From Rossellomorea sp. y25 (GTDB taxonomy: Bacteria > Bacillota > Bacilli > Bacillales > Bacillaceae_B), in the NCBI RefSeq assembly GCF_038049935.1, contig NZ_CP145886.1, forward strand, positions 4,455,501-4,519,500: a stretch of DNA of 64,000 nucleotides. Reading direction: 5' to 3'. The position numbers were made by a program, and so were the translations under genes. Shown here one piece after another: positions 47,767 to 54,914 of the stretch. The first letter of the stretch is position 1; each line of letters opens with the position of its first letter. Below the pieces are notes generated by a model, which worked only from the letters and a program-made list of their open reading frames with translations, searched no databases and was not told the DNA's origin.

Positions 47767-48414
47767 ATGTTAGAAGATAATAATCTATTCAAGCATCTAT
47801 TTGACCAAGAGGAAACACTGACGGAGAAACAACAGAAAATAGTAGAAGCAGCTATTGAAATGTTCGCTGAAAAAGGCTATGCCTCCACCTCTACCAGCCA
47901 AATCGCCAAAAAAGCCGGCGTCGCAGAAGGAACCATCTTCAGGCATTATAAGACGAAGAAGGACCTGCTTCTTTCCATCGTATCTCCTACGATGGCCAAA
48001 CTGATTGCTCCGTTTGTGATCCGGGATATTAATAAAGTGTTAGATGCGAAGTATGATCGGTATGAGGATTTCCTTAAAGCCATGATTCTTAACCGACAGG
48101 AGTTTTTAAAAGAGAACATGACCGCTTTTAAGATTTTAATACAGGAAATCCCTTTTCATCCGGAATTAAAAGAACAATTCAAAGAGCATATCGCTGAAAA
48201 AGTGTTCGGGAAATTCGTCCGACTCGTCGATTATTACAAGGAAAAAGGACAAATAATAGACTTGCCTTCTCCGGCGGTTGTTCGGTTTTCAGCCACCAGT
48301 ATCTTCGGATTGCTCCTGGTCCGGTATCTCCTCCTTCCCGAAGAAGATTGGGATGATGAGAAGGAAATCGAGATGACAGTGCAGATGATTGTGAATGGGA
48401 TTGGGAAGGGATAA
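47767..48414 (+). CDS. TetR-family repressor of the exporter operon
   Basis: 215-residue regulator. The N-terminal HTH (about 20-65, KGYASTSTSQIAKKAGVAEGTIFRHYKTK) is intact, followed by a helical ligand domain. It is encoded 30 nt after the permease as third gene of the operon, so two 7-4-7 palindromes flanking the operon promoter are its likely autoregulatory sites. The inducer is presumably an exported drug or metabolite. Confidence 0.9.
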   Translation: MLEDNNLFKHLFDQEETLTEKQQKIVEAAIEMFAEKGYASTSTSQIAKKAGVAEGTIFRHYKTKKDLLLSIVSPTMAKLIAPFVIRDINKVLDAKYDRYEDFLKAMILNRQEFLKENMTAFKILIQEIPFHPELKEQFKEHIAEKVFGKFVRLVDYYKEKGQIIDLPSPAVVRFSATSIFGLLLVRYLLLPEEDWDDEKEIEMTVQMIVNGIGKG

Positions 48415-48423
48415 AAGTGTGGG

Positions 48424-48459
48424 AAGAGCTCCAAATATTCAATTTGGAGCTCTTTTTTA
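48424..48459 (+). terminator. Exporter operon terminator
   Basis: Perfect stem AGAGCTCCAAAT / ATTTGGAGCTCT with a short loop and TTTTTT. Confidence 0.88.
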
Positions 48460-48539
48460 GTTTAGAAAGCCGGAAACAGAACTGAAGTTGCCACTCGAAA
48501 GCTTAATTTAAGCCCCCTCCTACCTATTTGGAGGAGTTT

Positions 48540-48620
48540 ATTTTCAAATTTCTGATTTCATTTCCAATTTTCCATGATTTGTTTTCAAATCCCAGATTTT
48601 ATTTTCAATTCTCCCTGAAT
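48540..48620. repeat. AT-rich degenerate 20-21 bp tandem repeat (four units)
   Basis: Units at 48540, 48560, 48581 and 48601 follow the pattern ATTTTCAAATTYC...GATTT with changes. It is in the gap before the dehydrogenase gene. No gene overlaps it. Confidence 0.55.
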
Positions 48621-48693
48621 GACTTACCCCTCCGTTCGTTTCCCCCCTGACCTAAACGGGTAAAACCTACTATCAGCACAAGGAGGTAGAAAA

Positions 48694-49488
48694 ATGAGTT
48701 TTCTTTTCCACGAGAGTACATTGAAAGAACAACATATTCTCATCACTGGTGCAACAGGCGGCATCGGATTCGAAACGGCGAAAGTGGCAGTGCAGGTCGG
48801 AGCCAAGGTAACCATCACAGGCAGAAATGAAGAAAAGCTGAATCAACTAAAAGATGAGTGTCAGGATCCAAACAGGGTCTTCATGTATAAGGCAGACCTT
48901 ACAAACGCTCAGGACCTGGAACAGCTGCTATCATCCGCTATTGAAGAACATGGCCCCATCACCGGTCTCGTTAATTCTGCTGGAATAGGCGGCGGTGATA
49001 TGGTAGAGAAGTTATCAGAAGAAGTTGCACGAGAGATCATGGAGTTGAACTATTTCTCATTGGTCCAACTCTCACAGGCAGTATATAAACAAATGAAGGA
49101 TAGAGGGAGTGGATCCATCGTCAACATCTCCTCCCTTTCAGGACTGAGAGGAACTCACGGCAATAGTGCGTATAGTGCATCCAAATTTGCGGTCACCGGG
49201 TTTACCCAGGCATTTGCCCATGAAGCAATTGAAAACAATATACGAGTGAATGCCATTTGCCCCGGTTATGTAGATACCGAAATGGGACGAAACGCCATCA
49301 AATCAAAAGGCGAACGAGAAGGCAGAAGCTATGAGGAGCAATTAGAGATCGCGAAAGACAGTATCCCCTCTGGACGGTTGACCTCACCGACCGAGGTCGC
49401 GAATACGATTGTGTATCTATTAAGTGATGCCGCCGTGAATATTGTTGGAGAGTCGGTGAAGATTTCAGGAGGAAGCGTGATGCGTTGA
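48694..49488 (+). CDS. Short-chain dehydrogenase/reductase
   Basis: 264-residue NAD(P)-dependent Rossmann protein. The cofactor motif TGATGGIGFE is at residue 18, the structural NSAG at about 90, and the catalytic Ser-Tyr-Lys triad in NISSLSGLRG and YSASKFA is intact. The C-terminal ISGGSVMR is typical of FabG-like members. TGR after the second strand suggests preference for NADP. AAGGAGG precedes the ATG. Monocistronic; substrate unknown. Confidence 0.92.
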   Translation: MSFLFHESTLKEQHILITGATGGIGFETAKVAVQVGAKVTITGRNEEKLNQLKDECQDPNRVFMYKADLTNAQDLEQLLSSAIEEHGPITGLVNSAGIGGGDMVEKLSEEVAREIMELNYFSLVQLSQAVYKQMKDRGSGSIVNISSLSGLRGTHGNSAYSASKFAVTGFTQAFAHEAIENNIRVNAICPGYVDTEMGRNAIKSKGEREGRSYEEQLEIAKDSIPSGRLTSPTEVANTIVYLLSDAAVNIVGESVKISGGSVMR

Positions 49489-49500
49489 TAAACCCTTACA

Positions 49501-49530
49501 GAACACCGTTCAAGCACGAACGGTGTTCCT
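49501..49530 (+). terminator. SDR terminator
   Basis: Stem ACACCGTTC / GAACGGTGT, loop AAGCAC, then TCCTTT. Confidence 0.72.
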
Positions 49531-49640
49531 TTAGTAAGTTAATAAGTGGATAAAAAGTAAAAATTAGTGCATTCATCACTTACACCATTCAGTAAATTAT
49601 GGTTTAATAAATAGTACTATGGAACGATAATTGAGAAGAA

Positions 49641-49673
49641 GGTTGTGGAATTGAACCCTATCGCTTCTTTATA
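49641..49673 (+). promoter_or_regulatory. Promoter-like element P1 of the split sigma factor gene
   Basis: GGTTGT, 17 nt, CTTCTTTATA, followed by a leader that folds (AAGTAAAA / TTTTACTT with GAGAGA / TTTCTC inside). The same two boxes with the same spacing occur before the endopeptidase gene at 50633. It differs from the sigma-A consensus, so recognition by the encoded sigma pair is plausible. Confidence 0.65.
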
Positions 49674-49748
49674 AAGTAAAAGCTGAGAGATCTTTCTCCT
49701 CTTTTTTTTACTTCAAAATCGAACATACGTTCTGTTGGTGGTGAAAAA

Positions 49749-50324
49749 ATGGATTCGTTAATTAGGAAATTTTATCGTCATTATCCTCATCTCAAACATA
49801 ATAAAGCTGTTGATTCCTTTATCAGTCAAACGGAAAATCAGAAATTAATAGAAGATTTTTTATGTCACCCGAGCGCGCGTAAGGAAGAACGTTTAAACGA
49901 AGCCTTTAAGGCCCATTACTTTGATATTCGGTTTACCTCATACGTCAGTTCATCCCTCTATTTTCACAGTGTGAACTTTGACAAACATGTTAGGAAATAT
50001 AGTGAACGTCATCCTTTGACCCTTGATAACAAAGTCGATCATGAAGGCGGATCTTTTATTGATCTTGTGCCCGATCCTGCATCAGAAATACCCCCTTTTG
50101 CAAACTATTCGACCTTAACAGAGTGCCTTGAGAATGAAGAATTGCTTCAGGCATATGAAGCGTTAACAGACAAACAAAAGCTAATTCTCGACTTAGCTTA
50201 TGTACAGGAATTCAATGATACTGAAATATCACGAATTCTTGGCATATCTCAACAGGCTGTATCAAAAACTCATCGAAAAGCATTAAGCACCTTAAAAACA
50301 ATTTTAGAAAAAGGAGAATCATAA
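49749..50324 (+). CDS. SigO-like sigma factor subunit (region 4 part)
   Basis: 191-residue protein resembling sigma-O (YvrI) of B. subtilis. The C-terminal 55 residues are a clear sigma region 4 helix-turn-helix (LTDKQKLILDLAYVQEF, then TEISRILGISQQAVSKTHRKAL) for -35 binding. The middle segment FTSYVSSSLYF...FDKHVRK recalls sigma region 2/3, but a normal region 2.1-2.2 is missing. The next gene supplies a region 2-like partner. GGTGGTG precedes the ATG. A phage-type positive regulator such as Xpf is the alternative reading. Confidence 0.8.
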   Translation: MDSLIRKFYRHYPHLKHNKAVDSFISQTENQKLIEDFLCHPSARKEERLNEAFKAHYFDIRFTSYVSSSLYFHSVNFDKHVRKYSERHPLTLDNKVDHEGGSFIDLVPDPASEIPPFANYSTLTECLENEELLQAYEALTDKQKLILDLAYVQEFNDTEISRILGISQQAVSKTHRKALSTLKTILEKGES

Positions 50325-50327
50325 AGC

Positions 50328-50549
50328 ATGGGAATATTATATGACCTGGTAAAAGAAGCTCAATGTAACACAGCATATGAAACGAACGTCATACAAACCT
50401 TCGAACCGAAAATAAAGAAATCATTGTATTTAACCAGAGTAGAAAATAGAGACGATCTTGAACAAGAGTTAAAGATCAAAGTGATACGTTATGTCAGGGA
50501 TTATTCATTAGAGAATGTACCAGGATTATTTGATTTAAATAAACAATAA
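50328..50549 (+). CDS. RsoA-like co-sigma subunit (region 2 part)
   Basis: 73-residue protein with the pattern FEPKIKKSLYLTRVENRDDLEQELKIKVI, which matches sigma region 2.1-2.2 (core RNA polymerase binding) and RsoA, the small partner of SigO in B. subtilis. It starts three nt after the sigma gene stop with AAAGGAG upstream, so both are made from one mRNA. Together they would form one working two-piece sigma factor. No anti-sigma gene (rsiO-like) was seen in this window. Confidence 0.78.
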   Translation: MGILYDLVKEAQCNTAYETNVIQTFEPKIKKSLYLTRVENRDDLEQELKIKVIRYVRDYSLENVPGLFDLNKQ

Positions 50550-50594
50550 AAAAGGACAAACACTCACAAAACCTGTGGGTGCTTGTCCTTTTTC
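50550..50594 (+). terminator. Split sigma operon terminator
   Basis: Stem AAAAAGGACAA / TTGTCCTTTTT with inner CAC/GTG pairs and T-run. It separates sigma genes from the lytic genes, which therefore need promoter P2. Confidence 0.88.
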
Positions 50595-50632
50595 TATGCT
50601 GAATCGAGTTTCCTCAAAAACTTCCGGCTGCA

Positions 50633-50665
50633 GGTTGTCATTTCGCCCCCCTATTCTTCTTTATA
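50633..50665 (+). promoter_or_regulatory. Promoter-like element P2 of the lytic gene operon
   Basis: GGTTGT, 17 nt, CTTCTTTATA: identical boxes and spacing to P1 at 49641. The leader also has TGAGAGAG ... TTTCTC and a closing AGGCAAA / TTTTGCCT pair, then TCAAA and ACATAC, all in the same order as in the P1 leader. Confidence 0.68.
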
Positions 50666-50762
50666 GAGTGTAAGGCAAACAAAACAGAGTGAGAGAGATT
50701 GGGATGGTCTTTCTTTCTCTTCATCCCTTTTTGCCTCAAACATACAAAGGGAGCGATGATGA

Positions 50763-51395
50763 ATGAATTGGACAAGAACATTACGACAAGGTGATTCAGG
50801 CAGCGATGTAAAGGAACTTCAGATTCGAGTTGCAGGATGGGCAGCAGGTTCCCCTTCCCAAACTTATGTGTCGGTGGATGGAGCATTCGGACCGGGAACG
50901 GAAGCTGCTGTTAAACGATTCCAAAGTGCATACGGTCTTTCAGCTGACGGAATCGCAGGACCGCAAACACATAGCAAATTGAACGCCCTTGAAGCAAGCG
51001 ACGGCTCGACGGTCAACTTTGCTTTCAGTGAATTCTATTCGAAGGACGGAAGCGGCTTCTCGGGAGGAAATGTCGGCTCTACTCAAGTTAAGGAGAATGT
51101 ACGACGATTAATGTACAAGCTTGAAGCTCTTCGTAAAAAACTTGGGAATCCGCCTGTTGTGATCAATTCTGGATTCAGAAGCATCACTCATAACCGAAAT
51201 GTCGGCGGTGCCTCAAATAGTATGCACACTTACGGAATCGCAGCCGATGTTGATCCTTCAGGGAAAACGCCTGCTCAAGTAGCTGAAATTGCCAAAACAT
51301 GCGGATTTAGCGGGATCATTAAATATACAACATTTGTTCATGTTGATAGCCGTATCGAGTATCCTTATGGTTCTCAATCGTTTTACTGGGCTTAA
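50763..51395 (+). CDS. Peptidoglycan endopeptidase: PG-binding domain plus M15 peptidase
   Basis: 210-residue cell-wall enzyme of endolysin type with no signal peptide. Residues 1-75 form a PG_binding_1 domain (LRQGDSGSDVKELQIRV, DGAFGPGTEAAVKRFQ). Residues 95-205 form a Peptidase_M15_3 domain with the zinc motif SMHTYGIAADVD (His near 155, Asp near 162) and FVHVDSR (His near 193). GGGAG lies nine nt before the ATG. It is the first of four genes with short gaps. Export would need a holin, which the small membrane peptides downstream might provide. Confidence 0.92.
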   Translation: MNWTRTLRQGDSGSDVKELQIRVAGWAAGSPSQTYVSVDGAFGPGTEAAVKRFQSAYGLSADGIAGPQTHSKLNALEASDGSTVNFAFSEFYSKDGSGFSGGNVGSTQVKENVRRLMYKLEALRKKLGNPPVVINSGFRSITHNRNVGGASNSMHTYGIAADVDPSGKTPAQVAEIAKTCGFSGIIKYTTFVHVDSRIEYPYGSQSFYWA

Positions 51396-51415
51396 GGAAG
51401 GGAGGAAATAAAATT

Positions 51416-51964
51416 ATGCCAATCATTGTACTTGATCCAGGTCACGGGGGAACAGACCCAGGCGCTGTTGGAAACGGACTGCAGGAGAAAAATCTCACGC
51501 TGGATATCGGATTAAAGGTTCAGAAAGTTTTAGAAGACAACTTTGTGGTGGATGTTCGTTTAACAAGAGAAACGGATGTATACGCAGGATTATCAGAGCG
51601 GGCGGATTTTGCAAATGGATTAGGCGCCTCTTACTTTGTATCCCTTCACCATAATGCCGGCGGTGGTACAGGGTTTGAAAGCTTTATTTATCCAGGTTCA
51701 GCAGCCTCTGAAACGGGAAGAAGACAAGATGTCCTCCACGGGGAATTAATGAATTTTTACTCAAAATACGGATTAAGAGATCGTGGACAAAAGGAAGCGA
51801 ACTTCGCGGTATTAAGAGAAACCGCTATGCCCGCGATATTACTGGAAAACCTGTTTATCGACAGCGTGAATGATACGAATCTCTTAAAAGATCCAATCTT
51901 TCTTACTGGGTTGGCCAATGCCACTGCAGCTGGAATAGCAAAAGCACTTAATCTCAAACCTTAA
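51416..51964 (+). CDS. N-acetylmuramoyl-L-alanine amidase (Amidase_3)
   Basis: 182-residue zinc amidase that cuts the bond between the glycan strand and the stem peptide. Metal ligands are visible in LDPGHGGTDPGA (His), LTLDIGLKV preceded by Glu, and SLHHNA (His); the catalytic Glu is in AILLENLFI. It consists of the domain only, with no signal peptide or wall-binding repeat. GGAGG is ten nt before the ATG. It lies 20 nt after the M15 endopeptidase, so both enzymes are made together. Confidence 0.94.
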   Translation: MPIIVLDPGHGGTDPGAVGNGLQEKNLTLDIGLKVQKVLEDNFVVDVRLTRETDVYAGLSERADFANGLGASYFVSLHHNAGGGTGFESFIYPGSAASETGRRQDVLHGELMNFYSKYGLRDRGQKEANFAVLRETAMPAILLENLFIDSVNDTNLLKDPIFLTGLANATAAGIAKALNLKP

Positions 51965-52012
51965 CAAAACGCAGGCTGGCTTAGGCCGGCTTGCACCTAA
52001 GGAGGAGTTACA

Positions 52013-52165
52013 ATGGATTATTCCGTATTTGTTCAATTACTAGGAAATTTCGGATTTCCCATTGCCGTCACACTCTTTTTATTGGTGAAACTGGAGAAGA
52101 AATTGGAGCAGCTGGAATTGGCCATCCACTCCCTATCTAAAGCGTTTAGTAAAAACGAGAAATAG
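52013..52165 (+). CDS. YvrJ-family small membrane peptide (holin-like)
   Basis: 50-residue peptide with one membrane helix (FVQLLGNFGFPIAVTLFLLV) and a charged amphipathic tail (KLEKKLEQLELAIHSL). The NFGFPIAVTLFLL segment is the signature of YvrJ peptides, which in B. subtilis lie beside sigO (yvrI) and rsoA. AAGGAGGAG precedes the ATG. Position after two wall hydrolases suggests a holin or holin-helper role, not shown directly. Confidence 0.8.
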   Translation: MDYSVFVQLLGNFGFPIAVTLFLLVKLEKKLEQLELAIHSLSKAFSKNEK

Positions 52166-52187
52166 TTGAAGCTGGAGGATATGTAAA

Positions 52188-52340
52188 TTGATCAAATTTG
52201 TTTGGGGGTCCATCGCTGTATTGCTTAGCTGCTCGGGAATTACTCTCCTATTAATGAATAACAATTATTGGGTAACGTTGATTTTACTTTCATTGAGTAT
52301 CATCTTGCTTAATGTGAATGAAGCACATGTAAAAGGTTGA
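52188..52340 (+). CDS. Two-helix membrane peptide, last gene of the lytic operon
   Basis: 50-residue peptide starting at a TTG with GGAGG nine nt upstream. Two hydrophobic stretches (WGSIAVLLSCSGITLLLM and YWVTLILLSLSIILL) are joined by a short NNN turn, with a polar end. I do not recognise the family. The hairpin-like topology resembles small class II holins; it would pair naturally with the YvrJ peptide 22 nt upstream. Confidence 0.65.
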   Translation: MIKFVWGSIAVLLSCSGITLLLMNNNYWVTLILLSLSIILLNVNEAHVKG

Positions 52341-52362
52341 GCCGCGATGCTCAACCTTTTTT
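52331..52362 (+). terminator. Lytic operon terminator
   Basis: Stem AAAGGTTGAGC / GCTCAACCTTT, loop CGCGAT, then TTTTT; it overlaps the last codons. Confidence 0.88.
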
Positions 52363-52406
52363 TCTATACGTTGATGCTGTATCAGTCATATCCTGAGTAT
52401 ATTATC

Positions 52407-52450
52407 AAACATGAAACACTTATCTTAGAGGTTTCATGTTTTTTTATTTT
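52407..52450 (+). terminator. Extra plus-strand terminator upstream of the toxin-like gene
   Basis: Perfect 11-bp stem AAACATGAAAC / GTTTCATGTTT followed by TTTTATTTTTT. It comes 45 nt after the previous terminator without a gene between, so it may end a small RNA or a leader of the peptide gene at 52512. Confidence 0.7.
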
Positions 52451-52511
52451 TTCAAAGCGTATAGGACAAACCTTAGTCCGGGAAGCCTTTAAGTAAGGAG
52501 GCGATGTATAC

Positions 52512-52610
52512 ATGAATACATTTGAAGTTTTATCTCTGATGCTCAGCTTTGGGATGTTTGTGATCGCTATTCTAAAATTTAAAGACAATGATGAGAATAA
52601 GAATTCATAA
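52512..52610 (+). CDS. Hol-Tox family (type I toxin-like) peptide
   Basis: 32-residue peptide MNTFEVLSLMLSFGMFVIAI followed by LKFKDNDENKNS. One membrane helix, a strong AAGGAGG ten nt before the ATG and a short polar tail match putative holin-like toxins (TxpA/BsrG relatives) of type I toxin-antitoxin systems. A terminator follows immediately. The antisense antitoxin RNA expected for such systems was not identified. Confidence 0.75.
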   Translation: MNTFEVLSLMLSFGMFVIAILKFKDNDENKNS

Positions 52611-52638
52611 ACACGCTGAAGAGCGTGTTATTTTTTTG
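52610..52638 (+). terminator. Toxin gene terminator
   Basis: Stem ACACGCT / AGCGTGT, loop GAAG, then TATTTTTTT. Confidence 0.85.
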
Positions 52639-52641
52639 AAA

Positions 52642-52680
52642 GGAAAAAAACCTTCCCCAGCTCAATGCTAAAGAAGGTTC
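52642..52680 (-). terminator. Sugar dehydrogenase gene terminator
   Basis: Minus-strand stem AACCTTC / GAAGGTT with inner AGC/GCT pairs and seven T residues. Confidence 0.8.
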
Positions 52681-52687
52681 CAAACCT

Positions 52688-53785
52688 CTATTCCTCAATT
52701 TTAAGTGAATTCAAATTCACTTCATACAATTTATCATCATTTTCACGGGGAATTCCGCGGCCATCTGTGTTATTTGAGACAAAGTAAAGGGTATCCCCTT
52801 CCACAAATACATCGCGAATCCTGCCGAAACCTGTAAGCAAGTCCGATACCTTCCGGGTTTCGGGGTCAAATCTCTTCACACTTTGACCAGCGAGAGATGC
52901 AAACACTAAATCCTCATTCCAAAAGGCAGCTCCTGACGGGGCCCATGAAGGTTCGCCGGAGTGAGCGAGAGGCGAAATCAATGAATCCTCTTTTTCATCC
53001 CCTGTAATCTTTGGCCAGCCATAGTTGTTACCAGCTTCGATACGATTCACTTCATCATATCCATTTGGTCCGTGCTCCGTTGCATATAGCTCCCCGGCTT
53101 CGTTCCAGGCAAGTCCCTGAGGATTGCGATGGCCGTAACTGTAAACGTATGAATCCTTAAATGGATTGTCGTCCGGTATTCCCCCATCCAAATTCATCCG
53201 AAGAATTTTTCCGCCAAGAAAGGAGAGATCCTGGGCCTTATCCTGTTGGGTGGCATCCCCTGCCGTAATGTAGAGCTTGTTATCCGGACCGATTTCAAGT
53301 CTTCCCCCATGGTGGTATTGACCGCTTGGAATTCGGTCCAGTAGCACTTTTTCCTCGCTCCACCCGTTTTCCGTTCGTTGCAATACCACTACCCGGTTGT
53401 AAGGGTCTCCAGATTCATCGTATGTGTAGTAGGCATAAGCCTGTTGATTAGTCTTGAAGTCCGGGTGAAGCACAAATCCCAGTAATCCCGCTTCAGGTCG
53501 CTTCGATAACGGTTTTGAAAGATTGGTTTTCACGACCGTTTTTTTTCCATCACGTATTTCAACAATATCACCCGTTCTCTGGGTGAGGTAGAAATCATCA
53601 CCGAGCTTATTTATCGACCAGGGAATGGAGAGGTCCTGGGCGATCACGTTGCTTTCGACACTCGGTTTGCTGACGGATTCACTTTTTTCCTGCTGTCCAT
53701 CTGGCTGTCCCATTGAGCAGGCATTAAGTAGTAAGGTAAGACCAATGACGAATAAGAACCAACTGCGATTTTTTTGGTTTCTCAA
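52688..53785 (-). CDS. PQQ-type glucose/sorbosone dehydrogenase-like lipoprotein
   Basis: 365-residue exported protein. The signal peptide ends in lipobox LLNAC (Cys23), followed by a polar linker and a six-bladed beta-propeller of the GSDH family: GLLGFVLHPDF, YHHGGRLEIGPDNKLYITAGDAT, YSYGHRNPQGLAWN and ATEHGPNGYDEVN. These segments hold the cofactor and calcium site of soluble PQQ glucose dehydrogenases. The TTG start with AAGGGAG eight nt upstream is preferred over a GTG seven codons earlier. Whether PQQ is available in this organism is unknown. Confidence 0.9.
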   Translation of the reverse strand: MRNQKNRSWFLFVIGLTLLLNACSMGQPDGQQEKSESVSKPSVESNVIAQDLSIPWSINKLGDDFYLTQRTGDIVEIRDGKKTVVKTNLSKPLSKRPEAGLLGFVLHPDFKTNQQAYAYYTYDESGDPYNRVVVLQRTENGWSEEKVLLDRIPSGQYHHGGRLEIGPDNKLYITAGDATQQDKAQDLSFLGGKILRMNLDGGIPDDNPFKDSYVYSYGHRNPQGLAWNEAGELYATEHGPNGYDEVNRIEAGNNYGWPKITGDEKEDSLISPLAHSGEPSWAPSGAAFWNEDLVFASLAGQSVKRFDPETRKVSDLLTGFGRIRDVFVEGDTLYFVSNNTDGRGIPRENDDKLYEVNLNSLKIEE

Positions 53786-53841
53786 TTTTTTAGCTCCCTT
53801 ATTCACTTTTTAACCATTATGGACAAAGTAAGATGTTCTCA

Positions 53842-54711
53842 TTACTTAGCTGTCTGTTGAAGAGCCTCTTGAATCGCTTTTGCGACACCGTCCTCACGGT
53901 TGGTTGCGGTGATAAACGAACAGAATTCTTTTACCTGATCAAGGGCATTTCCCATGGCAACTGGTCTTCCAACTACTCTCATCATGGATAGATCATTAAG
54001 GTTATCGCCCATGGCCATTACATTTTTGACTGAAAGCCCTTTGTCATCCAGAAGTTTTTGCAGAGCGACTCCTTTTTGAGCTTCCAGACTATTCACTTCA
54101 ATATTTTCTTTACCAGATGAGCTGATCGCGATGCCAGCTATTTCATGTAATTTTTCGTTCGCTTCTGTTAATTGCTTTTCATCAAAAGAGAAAACAAGAA
54201 ATTTGTAAACAAGTTGAGAAGAATCTTCGAAAAGGATCCCATAATCATCGACCAATTTAATATGACCTTTTTCAAATCGTTCTTTTGCTGCCTGTCTCAC
54301 TTGTTTTTCCGACACATTTGGATTGGCTGTTGTAAAAATGTCGACAATCAGCTCGATCCCCATTTCATAGTTTTCAGTATACGTTCCTTGATCAGTGTAT
54401 ATTTCAAAGTAAATGCCCGTCTCGTTTAGTGCAGCGGCGATTTCTTTCGCCCGTGCTGATTCAATACCGGCCTGATAAACGATTTCACCTTTTTTATTTC
54501 GAACCTCGGCACCGTTGGCACAAATAATATCGCATGAGATGCCAGCTTCCTTTATGACATATCTGGCTTCTTCATACGATCTTCCTGTGGCAACAATCAC
54601 TTCAACTCCTCTTTGCTGAGCATCCAGTATGGCCTGTTTGTTTGCTTCACTGATCTCTTGATTTTCATTTAAAAGGGTTCCATCCATATCTGTTGCAATA
54701 CATGTAATCAT
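53842..54711 (-). CDS. HAD-superfamily Cof-type phosphatase
   Basis: 289-residue phosphatase of the Cof/YwtE group. Motif I is DMDGTLLN (nucleophile Asp near 8), a C2-type cap covers about residues 85-190, and motif IV is MAMGDNLNDLSMM. Members dephosphorylate sugar phosphates or the riboflavin precursor; the exact substrate cannot be assigned. AAAGGTG precedes the ATG. It is monocistronic on the minus strand. Confidence 0.92.
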   Translation of the reverse strand: MITCIATDMDGTLLNENQEISEANKQAILDAQQRGVEVIVATGRSYEEARYVIKEAGISCDIICANGAEVRNKKGEIVYQAGIESARAKEIAAALNETGIYFEIYTDQGTYTENYEMGIELIVDIFTTANPNVSEKQVRQAAKERFEKGHIKLVDDYGILFEDSSQLVYKFLVFSFDEKQLTEANEKLHEIAGIAISSSGKENIEVNSLEAQKGVALQKLLDDKGLSVKNVMAMGDNLNDLSMMRVVGRPVAMGNALDQVKEFCSFITATNREDGVAKAIQEALQQTAK

Positions 54712-54845
54712 AAGCAGACACCTTTCTATGGTTGAGTATTCTTAATTTAGCCATTGTATCATGAATTATTTATCCTCTTGTACTGATGTACCTTACTCTT
54801 AACAAAATTAATACACGCGAGTTAATTTTCTGTTAATTCACTTAA

Positions 54846-54874
54846 TTGAAAGGGTTTTCACACGCAATTATAGA
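54846..54874 (+). promoter_or_regulatory. atoE promoter with overlapping cre-like palindrome
   Basis: TTGAAA, 17 nt, TATAGA. The palindrome TGAAAGGGTTTTCA (54847-54860) covers the -35 box and fits the strict cre consensus except for one central base, so CcpA repression is possible. Confidence 0.55.
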
Positions 54875-54914
54875 AGAATAGAAAGGGTGTGTATTAAATA
54901 AGGGGGATTATGAG

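Noticed and set aside
49749..52610. Complete prophage
   Set aside because: Only sigma-like, lysis and small membrane genes are present; no integrase, packaging, head or tail genes and no attachment repeats were seen.
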